A model generated the notes under the pieces. It worked only from the letters and a program-made list of their open reading frames with translations. It was not told the origin of the DNA and made no database searches. The position numbers were made by a program, and so were the translations under genes. From the NCBI GenBank assembly GCA_964483025.1, contig CAYZZT010000039.1, positions 1 to 5,668 on the forward strand: a DNA stretch of 5,668 nucleotides, read 5' to 3'. The number at the start of each line of letters is the position of its first letter. Positions within the stretch are counted from its first letter, which is position 1. This document shows positions 1 to 4,940 of the stretch, in pieces. Origin of the DNA: CAIZIN01 sp964483025 (lineage in GTDB: Bacteria; Patescibacteriota; Minisyncoccia; Phycocordibacterales; CAIZIN01).

Positions 1-70
1 TCCTTACCCCTTCCGTTCTGCCATTTTCTGTATTCGGAAGCTAGAGCTGGTGAAGTCTTACTAGGGTTAA

Positions 71-129
71 ATTATATCATAAAAATTTTTTAAAATTATA
101 AAACTAAAGGTTCCTGACACCTTTTCCCG
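71..129 (-). repeat. Dispersed promoter repeat, copy A (right-hand module)
   Basis: This segment aligns with 5140-5196. Both contain ATTATATCA, a T-rich run, AAATTAT, then AAAGGTT, GACAC and a run of T ending in CCG. Read on the minus strand, the left end gives TGATATAAT, an extended -10 box (79 to 71), so the repeat would fire leftward out of the window. Its right half contains the AAAGGT...ACCTTT palindrome. Seen directly: the sequence match and the -10 box. Inferred: that it acts as a promoter. Confidence 0.6.
106..124. repeat. REP-like imperfect palindrome
   Basis: AAAGGT (106-111) and ACCTTT (119-124) are perfect inverted arms around the 7-base loop TCCTGAC. A decayed version lies at 5174-5193, where the right arm has become ACTTTT. 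Short palindromes of this size inside dispersed repeats resemble REP sequences moved by REP-associated tyrosine transposases (RAYT). No such transposase gene is present here, so the link is only a suggestion. Confidence 0.4.
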
Positions 130-185
130 TTCCACCTGTGCATGCCCCGACTCTGATCTGGGCAGACCGTTTTGAAATATACAAC

Positions 186-215
186 AAGCCTCGACTAGCA
201 ATAGTCGAGGCTTTT
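186..215. terminator. Strong hairpin terminator at the 3' end of the META gene
   Basis: The arms AAGCCTCGACT (186-196 region) and AGTCGAGGCTT (203-213) form an 11-base-pair perfect stem around the loop AGCAAT. On the plus strand it is followed by TTTTATT, a good U-tract, so it best terminates rightward transcription. On the minus strand it lies just 10 bases past the META-gene stop codon and is followed by TTGTTGT, a weaker tract. It probably works in both directions. Confidence 0.8.
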
Positions 216-223
216 ATTCATTC

Positions 224-1003
224 CTACTTCTTTCTAAAAAAATTAACGGTAACAGTATTTTCAAGAGTTAATTGATCTGTAGAATTATATGCATAGATAA
301 TTGACGATGTAGAGTTTGTAAGCATTTTTATAAAATCAGCTTCCTGCGAGCCTTCACAATACATAAGAGTGGAAGCAAGTGGACCAAAAGTTATTTTTCC
401 TTCTCCAAATTCATAAGTACCGCCAAAGCCATTACAATCTGTCTTTCCACTAACTTTCCCATCGGCTGTAAAAGTAAGAGTGAAATCACCATACCTTTTT
501 GGCTTAACAATTCCTTCGCTCGCTGCTTCTGGCCCGGTACCGTTAAAAGTCTGGTCCCAAACCCACACCCCAGAAGTCAAAAGTTTTCTTTGCTTTTCCT
601 CTATCACAACATCGGTCTTTCTTCCAGAAAAAATCACTTTGTCATTTTTGTAAATATTTAAATCCGGAGCTTTTTCCCAGAGTACTAGCCCGAGCTCTTT
701 ATTCTCATACCTTGCACCCGAAGCAGATACTGCGAGCTCAAACATTATCCTCTCAGTCGAAGTCCCAAGCCGATCTAGAGATGCATTCCTTCCAAAATAT
801 GTCACATCCGCCTCCTCATCCTTTGCGGAAATATATGAAGCTTGCACACTCGTAATTTTATCCCCGGTCGTAATACTTACATTTTCTACATCAACTCCAT
901 CTTGCTCTGGTTGAAATTGAGGCATCATCCTAAATGCATACACCAACACCCCAGCGATTATCACTAGCAATATCAACACAATAATTTTTGCATTTTTTGT
1001 CAT
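224..1003 (-). CDS. Membrane-anchored MliC-like plus META (HslJ-like) domain protein
   Basis: The 259-residue protein starts with a short basic tip and a hydrophobic helix (about residues 7-24), an uncleaved signal anchor or signal peptide, so the rest should be extracytoplasmic. Residues about 66-125 resemble the MliC fold (membrane-bound inhibitor of C-type lysozyme): VTYF at 67-70, SASGARYE at 93-100 and W109. Residues about 143-258 are a META domain as in heat-shock protein HslJ: W147/W149, LTFTADGKVSG, the hallmark DCN at 189-191 and a second conserved cysteine, C216, after the ST-M motif. C190 and C216 may form a disulfide. MliC proteins inhibit lysozyme by inserting an SGxxY loop into its active site. 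Whether this copy does so is inference. The stop codon is TAG. The ATG at 1003 lies seven bases from an extended -10 box, so the mRNA may be leaderless. Confidence 0.85.
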   Translation of the reverse strand: MTKNAKIIVLILLVIIAGVLVYAFRMMPQFQPEQDGVDVENVSITTGDKITSVQASYISAKDEEADVTYFGRNASLDRLGTSTERIMFELAVSASGARYENKELGLVLWEKAPDLNIYKNDKVIFSGRKTDVVIEEKQRKLLTSGVWVWDQTFNGTGPEAASEGIVKPKRYGDFTLTFTADGKVSGKTDCNGFGGTYEFGEGKITFGPLASTLMYCEGSQEADFIKMLTNSTSSIIYAYNSTDQLTLENTVTVNFFRKK

Positions 1004-1009
1004 ATATTC

Positions 1010-1018
1010 ATTATAACA
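1010..1018 (-). promoter_or_regulatory. Extended -10 promoter of the META gene, possibly leaderless
   Basis: On the minus strand 1018 to 1010 reads TGTTATAAT, a perfect -10 hexamer with a TG extension. There is no good -35 box. The expected transcription start falls at about 1003, the A of the ATG, and there is no room for a ribosome-binding site. The same nine bases precede the DUF3800 gene. Confidence 0.6.
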
Positions 1019-1027
1019 TCACTTCCC

Positions 1028-1042
1028 AAGAGCTAAGCTCTT
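1028..1042. promoter_or_regulatory. Perfect inverted repeat near the -35 region of the META promoter
   Basis: AAGAGC (1028-1033) and GCTCTT (1037-1042) flank TAA. The dyad lies about 25-39 bases upstream of the predicted start at 1003, where an operator could block or recruit polymerase. It could also be a weak hairpin ending the upstream pRiA4b-like gene, but no U-tract follows on the minus strand. Function is inferred only. Confidence 0.3.
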
Positions 1043-1091
1043 ATCGAATAACATCAATTCTATTTTGCATTAAATACATAAATTTTATTTA

Positions 1092-2171
1092 TTAATTAAA
1101 ATACCTCTTCATGTCGCGAAGCACGACAGGTACAGCTTTAATTTTATCTTTTTTTATTTCAAAACCAAAAGCATTCGAAATATCCTTAAACACCTCGGCA
1201 ATCTTCAAGTCATCCGTAATAAGTACATTTGGTAAAATATTATGTTTTTCCACAACTTCCAAAAACATACCCTTCAAACTCTCGGCGTCATCAGAAGAAA
1301 TAATTCGCATTGCAAAAATAAAATATGAATCTTGGTGAACTATTAAATTAAGAGATAGGTTTGAATTACCAAAGGCCGGATCAACAGGCTGACAAAATTC
1401 CCACGTCCCAATCCTTGGGAATTTCTTTTTTGCCAATCTTATAGTTTCAGATGATAAGTTTTTATGATAAAAAGGGGAAACTATTTTATCTTCGTGTTCA
1501 TTATTATCTTCCAAGCTTTCACCACAATCAATTCCAACCTGCTTATTATATTCTCTTAATCTATCTCTTGGATCATCAAAAATAACTTCTTCGATATCAA
1601 ATTCCGTCGGATCAAATTCTGAAGCATTCTCCAAACATAGCCATTCGAGCATTTCTTTGTGTTCCTCATGTTTTGGATTCTTCATAATTTCTTGTAAATT
1701 TTCATAGCCACCAACACCACCACAGTCTTCAGGAGGACATGCATTTTTGCCAGCTATACACTTTGGATAATCTTCTCCTTCCACCATATCAATCTCCTTT
1801 TCAAGCAAAATTGTATGCTCCCAACTATCACCAAAATCATAGCAATATCTGAATTGCTTCACCTGAATCCCTAAATACGAAGAAATTTTTTCATATCTCT
1901 CGTCTATTTCAAATGCAAAAGACTCCACCTTTGGGTTAGGTAATGAAACGATAATGGGCATTAGCGTACTCTTTTGAGCAATATAAAAATTATGCAGATG
2001 ATAATCCGCCCAGCCCATCACGTCCTGAATTGCACAATGTAAATCAAAAAAAGTAAAATCTGCAGGTACCAAAATTCGTCGCCAAACCCTCGGTGAACTA
2101 TCATTCAAGGTTAATTTAAGCTGAAAAACCTTCTTTGAATTATCCGTTTCAGATTTTGTGTCTTTTTTCAT
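1092..2171 (-). CDS. Plasmid pRiA4b ORF-3-like family protein with an extra C-terminal domain
   Basis: The 359-residue protein carries a PRiA4_ORF3-type domain at about residues 14-205. Family-like motifs are FQLKLTLNDSSPRVWRRI (16-33), the HNF block (60-62), YDFGDSWEH (111-119), and CIAGKNACPPEDCGG (138-152) with cysteines C138, C145 and C150 that could bind metal. The family is common on plasmids and in accessory DNA, and its biochemical role is not established. Residues about 231-359 form a second domain: a beta-rich part with WEFCQPVDP (257-265), then PNVLITDD (314-321) and an alpha/beta tail. It resembles segments annotated as DUF6930/DUF7309 in related proteins, but I am not certain of that name. 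No Shine-Dalgarno precedes the ATG. It begins 46 bases after the coiled-coil gene stops and has no clear promoter of its own, so the two are probably cotranscribed. Confidence 0.85.
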   Translation of the reverse strand: MKKDTKSETDNSKKVFQLKLTLNDSSPRVWRRILVPADFTFFDLHCAIQDVMGWADYHLHNFYIAQKSTLMPIIVSLPNPKVESFAFEIDERYEKISSYLGIQVKQFRYCYDFGDSWEHTILLEKEIDMVEGEDYPKCIAGKNACPPEDCGGVGGYENLQEIMKNPKHEEHKEMLEWLCLENASEFDPTEFDIEEVIFDDPRDRLREYNKQVGIDCGESLEDNNEHEDKIVSPFYHKNLSSETIRLAKKKFPRIGTWEFCQPVDPAFGNSNLSLNLIVHQDSYFIFAMRIISSDDAESLKGMFLEVVEKHNILPNVLITDDLKIAEVFKDISNAFGFEIKKDKIKAVPVVLRDMKRYFN

Positions 2172-2217
2172 ATTTTAAAAATAGTTATTTCACTAAAATT
2201 ATCAATCTTAACTTTTT

Positions 2218-2520
2218 TTACAATTCTTCCTTCTTGAATTTCTCAATAACAACTTTTCTATATTTTGATATTTTAAGCTCCTTTTTTAGATCAATATTAT
2301 TATTCTTCTCCATAGCAATAATATTTTCTAAAGCAATTACAGAATATTTTACATCATCTTTTATATCCTTATCTAAATCTTTTGCCTTCATTAACTCCTT
2401 TTCCACCTTAAGTTTCAATTCTAAACTTTCCAATTCTTTATCCGACTCTTTAATTTCCTTCTCACACCCTAAAATCTCTCTATCTACCATTTCCATTAAA
2501 TATTGTTTTTTATTTTTCAT
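2218..2520 (-). CDS. Small charged coiled-coil protein, function unknown
   Basis: The 100-residue protein is about half lysine, glutamate and aspartate and has almost no predicted turns. Two helical stretches (about residues 5-50 and 60-98) have heptad-like leucine, isoleucine and valine spacing, as in DKELESLELKLKVEKELM, so a helical hairpin or dimeric coiled coil is likely. There is no signal peptide or membrane segment, so it should be cytoplasmic. I do not recognise a family. It is first in a probable two-gene unit with the pRiA4b ORF-3-like gene 46 bases downstream, suggesting a partner or regulatory role (inference). A longer opposite-strand frame over the same DNA is rich in Phe and Ser and looks like a shadow of the lysine/glutamate codons. 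The ATG is preceded at close range by an extended -10 box. Confidence 0.7.
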   Translation of the reverse strand: MKNKKQYLMEMVDREILGCEKEIKESDKELESLELKLKVEKELMKAKDLDKDIKDDVKYSVIALENIIAMEKNNNIDLKKELKISKYRKVVIEKFKKEEL

Positions 2521-2529
2521 ATTTTTTAT

Positions 2530-2538
2530 ATTATACCA
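2530..2538 (-). promoter_or_regulatory. Extended -10 promoter of the coiled-coil / pRiA4b-like unit
   Basis: On the minus strand 2538 to 2530 reads TGGTATAAT, a perfect -10 with a TG extension. The expected start, about 2523, leaves only about three untranslated bases before the ATG at 2520. A second TATAAT at 2559-2554 may give a slightly longer transcript. No strong -35 is seen for either. Confidence 0.55.
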
Positions 2539-2612
2539 CTCAAACTAACTATTATTATACATTGTATCAAAACTTGGATTTCATGGCTATATATATAGAT
2601 TATTTGACAAAC

Positions 2613-2621
2613 TGTGGATAA
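2613..2621 (-). promoter_or_regulatory. Perfect consensus DnaA box just upstream of the RNA promoter
   Basis: The plus strand reads TGTGGATAA, the reverse complement of TTATCCACA, the high-affinity DnaA box. It lies directly before the -35 element of the noncoding RNA promoter (2625-2630). It is a single box with no cluster around it, so an origin is unlikely. DnaA control of the RNA is possible, and chance occurrence is also reasonable. Confidence 0.35.
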
Positions 2622-2624
2622 CTG

Positions 2625-2653
2625 TTGATTTTATGCTTGCCTTAGATTATACT
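2625..2653 (+). promoter_or_regulatory. Sigma-70-type promoter of the noncoding RNA
   Basis: The -35 box TTGATT (2625-2630) and the -10 box TATACT (2648-2653) are separated by exactly 17 bases. The expected start is about 2657-2660 (GGTA), right where the closing stem of the RNA begins. A perfect TTGACA lies further upstream (2604-2609) but has no -10 at suitable spacing. No open reading frame follows on this strand, which supports a stable RNA gene. Confidence 0.8.
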
Positions 2654-2656
2654 ATA

Positions 2657-2788
2657 GGTAGAAGTATGCAATAATAGCTTTTGGGAAGCTGTGGTGTTCC
2701 CTCGGAGTATCCGGGACTTAAGCCACAGAGAACTACCCCACTAGACGCTACTTCTAACAAAGCAAGTCTGCAAGAGCAGGCTTTTTTT
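2657..2788 (+). ncRNA. Structured small RNA convergent with the DUF3800 gene
   Basis: This is a complete stand-alone RNA gene of about 130 bases: promoter, structured body and intrinsic terminator, with no reading frame. The body folds as a long rod. The closing stem is 2659-2666 with 2749-2756 (TAGAAGTA/TACTTCTA, 8 bp), continued by 2668-2669 with 2747-2748. Middle pairs are 2675-2677 with 2741-2743 and TGGG 2682-2685 with CCCA 2737-2740. The upper stem is CTGTGG 2689-2694 with CCACAG 2723-2728, capped by CTCGGA 2701-2706 and TCCGGG 2710-2715 around a GTA triloop. It lacks the SRP, tmRNA and RNase P signature sequences I would expect. Two readings remain: a member of the structured RNAs reported near DUF3800 genes, or a short 6S-like RNA, since a rod with a loose centre also fits 6S. 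The DUF3800 neighbour, ending 12 bases away, favours the first. Confidence 0.75.
2764..2788 (+). terminator. Intrinsic terminator of the noncoding RNA
   Basis: GTCTGC (2766-2771) pairs with GCAGGC (2776-2781) around AAGA, with one G-U pair. AA at 2764-2765 extends the stem into the seven-T tract at 2782-2788. It is a textbook rho-independent terminator on the plus strand. It lies 11 bases past the stop codon of the convergent DUF3800 gene and may also stop that transcript weakly. Confidence 0.85.
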
Positions 2789-2799
2789 GTTTATAAAAT

Positions 2800-3447
2800 T
2801 TAGTTCTTAAAAAGTTCTTTTTCTTTTCCGACTAAATTATTCTTAAGAATTTTAAAACACTCATCACCGAGTGGATGACCTTCTAAATACCAAGCGAGGG
2901 CACCTGCTACCCAGTCTGCAATCTGAACATTAATATTAGTAGAGGAATCAACCATTTTTACTTGAATATGGGATTGTGGAGACATTAGAGCTAATAAGCG
3001 TGATTCTAGAATCTTACGAAATTCAGATTCCGAAGATCTTTTTAAGTGTCGTCTATCACAAAAAACCAAAAAAATATTATCGTCTGATGGCAACCAATCC
3101 TCCAAAGCTTCTCCTATGATATGAGTATACAGCAACCCACTCTCTAGACCATGCTTGTTATGATATGTGTGTGGAATATTTTCATTCAATAAATAGGTAA
3201 ATCGAATTCTGACATCTAAATTTGAAATATAACGAAGTGTTCGCATTCGAAGCTTATCGTCAACTCCTGAACCAGACCATTTTACTTCACTTTGAGTACT
3301 GATCTTTTTGGGAAATCTATTTCTAGTCCATGAGCGAAATCTCTTTGCTGTACGAACAGGGTCACCAATAGTAAATGATACGACAACAAAATACTTTTGC
3401 TGACTATGTTTATTAAATTGTCCACTTTCGTCTAAAAAAATATACAT
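2800..3447 (-). CDS. DUF3800 domain protein (RNase H-like acidic motifs)
   Basis: A complete 215-residue DUF3800 protein. Numbered from the ATG at 3447, the family motifs are FLDESG (4-9) at the extreme N-terminus, SEVKWSG (53-59), LVFCDRRHLKRS (127-138) and VQIADWVAGALAW (174-186). The acidic residues D6, E54, D131 and D178 are placed as expected for a metal-dependent nuclease-like site. DUF3800 is widely treated as RNase H-like, but activity is not demonstrated. An in-frame GTG at 3468 would add seven residues. I prefer the ATG because members usually start just before the FLDES strand, but the GTG lies at the predicted transcript start and could be a leaderless start. There is no Shine-Dalgarno for either. 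The gene converges with the structured RNA at 2657-2788. Published screens describe RNA motifs next to DUF3800 genes, so a protein-RNA partnership is the main hypothesis. Confidence 0.9.
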   Translation of the reverse strand: MYIFLDESGQFNKHSQQKYFVVVSFTIGDPVRTAKRFRSWTRNRFPKKISTQSEVKWSGSGVDDKLRMRTLRYISNLDVRIRFTYLLNENIPHTYHNKHGLESGLLYTHIIGEALEDWLPSDDNIFLVFCDRRHLKRSSESEFRKILESRLLALMSPQSHIQVKMVDSSTNINVQIADWVAGALAWYLEGHPLGDECFKILKNNLVGKEKELFKN

Positions 3448-3473
3448 AAAATTTGCAATTATTTTCACCCATG

Positions 3474-3482
3474 ATTATAACA
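3474..3482 (-). promoter_or_regulatory. Extended -10 promoter of the DUF3800 gene
   Basis: The minus strand from 3482 to 3474 reads TGTTATAAT, identical to the box before the META gene. Transcription should start near 3467-3468, on top of the in-frame GTG and 20 bases before the ATG at 3447. The box overlaps the end of the ACACAAAAACTCCC repeat, so the repeat sequence supplies part of the promoter. Confidence 0.55.
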
Positions 3483-3509
3483 CAAAAACTCCCGCGAGAG
3501 AGTTTTTTT
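3480..3509. terminator. Terminator-like hairpin with the ACACAAAAACTCCC motif
   Basis: AAAAACTC (3484-3491) pairs with GAGTTTTT (3500-3507) around CCGCGAGA, followed on the plus strand by more T. It is a weaker relative of the perfect terminator at 3733-3760 and shares its 14-base left arm (3480-3493). It lies directly upstream of the DUF3800 promoter and may insulate that gene. Confidence 0.5.
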
Positions 3510-3536
3510 GACTACCGAGAGCCTTGCTCTGGTACC
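3500..3536. repeat. Dispersed repeat with GAGAGC-CTT-GCTCT hairpin, copy 1
   Basis: It begins with GAG and a run of T, continues GACTACCGAGAGCC, and ends TTGCTCTGGTACC. It matches 5196-5233 apart from the T-run length and one base near the end. TACC and AGAGC pair with GCTCT and GGTA, with a single bulged G at 3517, so this copy is a nearly perfect 9-bp hairpin. Copy 2 has lost one outer pair. Confidence 0.7.
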
Positions 3537-3576
3537 ATCACTTTACCAAATCCCACAACCAAAAAAACAAACCCCC

Positions 3577-3608
3577 ACATAGGCTTATTCGCACGAATAA
3601 GCATATGT
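3577..3608. repeat. Long imperfect palindrome (hairpin)
   Basis: GCTTATTC (3583-3590) and GAATAAGC (3595-3602) pair perfectly around GCAC. After one mismatch, ACATA (3577-3581) pairs with TATGT (3604-3608). The result is 13 base pairs. On the minus strand it is followed by a G-run and then a T-rich run, so a leftward terminator is possible. Confidence 0.6.
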
Positions 3609-3642
3609 TAAAAATTCTCTTCAGCACTCCGGAATTTCATAT

Positions 3643-3688
3643 TTTAGCTTTTGAATAGAGTTTTATATTAGAATATTATATCACAGAT
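3643..3688 (-). repeat. Dispersed promoter repeat, copy B (left-hand module)
   Basis: This 46-base segment matches 5108-5153 at 43 positions. Read on the minus strand it contains TGATATAAT (3683 to 3675), an extended -10 box, then TATTCAAAAGCTAAA. It could send a transcript leftward through the palindromes toward the DUF3800 gene about 200 bases away. In copy C the base run after the -10 gives an ATG; here the matching codon is ATA, so the micro-ORF is absent. Confidence 0.75.
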
Positions 3689-3694
3689 ATCTTA

Positions 3695-3715
3695 TCCGGA
3701 GGTCAGTCCTCCGGA
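3695..3715. repeat. Perfect GC-rich palindrome
   Basis: TCCGGAGG (3695-3702) and CCTCCGGA (3708-3715) form a perfect 8-bp stem around TCAGT. It is strikingly GC-rich for this DNA and has no U-tract on either side. It lies between the fic terminator and copy B of the promoter repeat. It could be a REP-like element or a protein-binding dyad. Confidence 0.6.
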
Positions 3716-3732
3716 GATTAATTTTACCTAAC

Positions 3733-3760
3733 ACAAAAACTCCCGTTTGGGAGTTTTTGT
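3733..3760. terminator. Bidirectional terminator downstream of fic
   Basis: ACAAAAACTCCC (3733-3744) and GGGAGTTTTTGT (3749-3760) form a perfect 12-bp stem around GTTT. A-runs in the left arm and T-runs in the right arm give a U-tract in both directions. It lies 26 bases beyond the fic stop codon and should end that transcript. Confidence 0.85.
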
Positions 3761-3785
3761 AAAACAAGACCTCGTTACACTAAAT

Positions 3786-4940
3786 TTAGTTTTCATCACT
3801 AAAAATAGAAATATATTCCTTGTAAATATATGACTGGCTATATTTTTTATTTTTATCCTTGGGGGAAAGAATATTCATCTCAATAAATCGATTTATAACA
3901 GCTTGAGCCCCAGCACGAGTAAAACCTGTCCACTTTTGTAATAGCGGAGCATTTACAATCGGCTGTCCATATAATTTTGGCAATACCAATACTGCACTTT
4001 CAGAAGCACGTTTTCCAAGTTTCTGAATTTTAATCATATCTCTATCTCTCAATATTGTTATTTTTTCAACAATACTTATTGCTTCATTAGCAATTTCAAT
4101 TACACCATCAAGAAAAAAATCTATCCACTCAGAAATATCACCGTCTTCACTGTGATAACTAGATAATTTTTCATAATATAACTTCTGATTTTTTTTGAAA
4201 TAAGATGACAAAAATAAAACAGGTTTTTCCAGAAGACCAACTTTCCAAAGATAGAAAGTTATAAGCATTCGCCCTGTTCTACCATTACCATCAGTAAACG
4301 GGTGAATCGTTTCAAATTGTGAGTGAATCAATCCAGCTTTAATAATATTTAAAACTGAATCTTCTGAGTGTATAAATTTTTCAAGATCATTCAACGATCG
4401 ATGCATATCTTCTACAGGAGGCGGAACGAAACGAGCGTTCGATGGTTTGGTACCACTAATCCAATTCTGACTTCGACGAAATTCTCCCGGATATGAATGA
4501 TGTGTCGTTCGTGCTTTATGCATAAGTTGCTTATGAAGTTCACAAATAAATCGTAATGTAATAGGAAAATTATCATTTGCAACACGTTTAATTCCATAAT
4601 TCAAAGCTTTAATGTAGTGTAAAATATCATCAACATCTTCTGGAATATCTGAACTCGTCTTCACCTCTGCCTCAATAGCATCCATCATTGTTGCCATAGT
4701 TCCCTCAATTTGACTCGAGGAAGAAGCATCCTTACGCAGATACATAAGTAAGAAAAAATCCGCGTCTGGAAGAAGCTTAGTAATACCATCCAATTTACCC
4801 AAAAGTCGTGTTGCCTCATTACTTTTTTTGATTATTTTGGCATCAAAATCAAAGCCTTCTTTTGGAGGAAAGGGGTTAATAATAAAGGCCTTAAATCCTT
4901 CTTTTTGATCTTTAATTGTACCAATTTGTATAGATTTCAT
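3786..4940 (-). CDS. fic: Class II Fic family protein, AMP-transferase, with C-terminal winged helix
   Basis: A 384-residue Fic protein with complete architecture. The Fic_N-type region (about 15-95) carries the class II inhibitory motif SSQIEG (75-80), whose E79 would block ATP in the resting state. The core (about 125-285) has the target-positioning flap SGTKPSNARFVPPP (162-175) and the canonical active site HPFTDGNGRTGR (213-224), with H213 as base, D217 for metal, and the anion-binding N219/G220/R221 and R224. Proteins with this motif usually transfer AMP from ATP to a Ser, Thr or Tyr hydroxyl of a target. Residues about 312-380 form a winged helix-turn-helix (LLQKWTGFTRAGAQAVINRF), implying DNA binding. 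The target is unknown. The promoter is surrounded by TATACAAA boxes, so autoregulation through the winged helix is a reasonable inference. All key residues are present and the gene appears intact. The cell-entry type with secretion signals is excluded, as none are visible. Confidence 0.95.
   Translation of the reverse strand: MKSIQIGTIKDQKEGFKAFIINPFPPKEGFDFDAKIIKKSNEATRLLGKLDGITKLLPDADFFLLMYLRKDASSSSQIEGTMATMMDAIEAEVKTSSDIPEDVDDILHYIKALNYGIKRVANDNFPITLRFICELHKQLMHKARTTHHSYPGEFRRSQNWISGTKPSNARFVPPPVEDMHRSLNDLEKFIHSEDSVLNIIKAGLIHSQFETIHPFTDGNGRTGRMLITFYLWKVGLLEKPVLFLSSYFKKNQKLYYEKLSSYHSEDGDISEWIDFFLDGVIEIANEAISIVEKITILRDRDMIKIQKLGKRASESAVLVLPKLYGQPIVNAPLLQKWTGFTRAGAQAVINRFIEMNILSPKDKNKKYSQSYIYKEYISIFSDEN

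Larger units (their letters stand above)
1..185. other. Non-coding stretch at the left edge with repeat pieces
   Basis: No convincing gene is visible in this stretch. Short open frames run in from the left edge on the plus strand (one stops at 91-93, another at 62-64), so the tail of a truncated gene cannot be excluded, but neither translation is recognisable. The stretch holds a copy of the dispersed promoter repeat (71-129), the REP-like palindrome at 106-124, and a weak hairpin with arms TGCCC (143-147) and GGGCA (160-164). A tiny minus-strand frame (ATG at 24, stop at 4-6) is too short to credit. Confidence 0.5.

Noticed and set aside
1..93. Truncated coding tail on the plus strand
   Set aside because: Two frames stay open only briefly from the edge, and neither gives a recognisable protein end.
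1111..1338. 75-codon plus-strand frame
   Set aside because: It lies antisense within the pRiA4b ORF-3-like gene, has no family likeness and no promoter of its own.
2135..2548. 137-codon plus-strand frame rich in Phe, Ser and Ile
   Set aside because: It is the mirror of lysine/glutamate-rich coiled-coil codons; its composition is typical of a shadow and the promoter evidence favours the minus strand.
2521..2660. Replication origin, because of a DnaA box in AT-rich DNA
   Set aside because: There is only one box and no replication gene or further boxes nearby.
2657..2788. SRP RNA, tmRNA or RNase P RNA
   Set aside because: The signature sequences of those RNAs (SRP tetraloop and asymmetric loop, tmRNA tRNA-like ends, RNase P GAGGAAAGUC-type core) are not present, and the gene is too short for the last two.
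3479..3785. Possible CRISPR array
   Set aside because: Repeats here differ in type, spacing and orientation, and there are no regular spacers; they are hairpins and terminators.
4412..4597. 61-codon minus-strand frame inside fic
   Set aside because: It is an alternative frame of a gene with fully conserved Fic motifs.
3786..4940. Fic as toxin with a separate antitoxin gene (class I)
   Set aside because: The inhibitory motif SSQIEG is in the same polypeptide (class II), and no intact antitoxin-sized gene precedes it; only micro-ORFs do.
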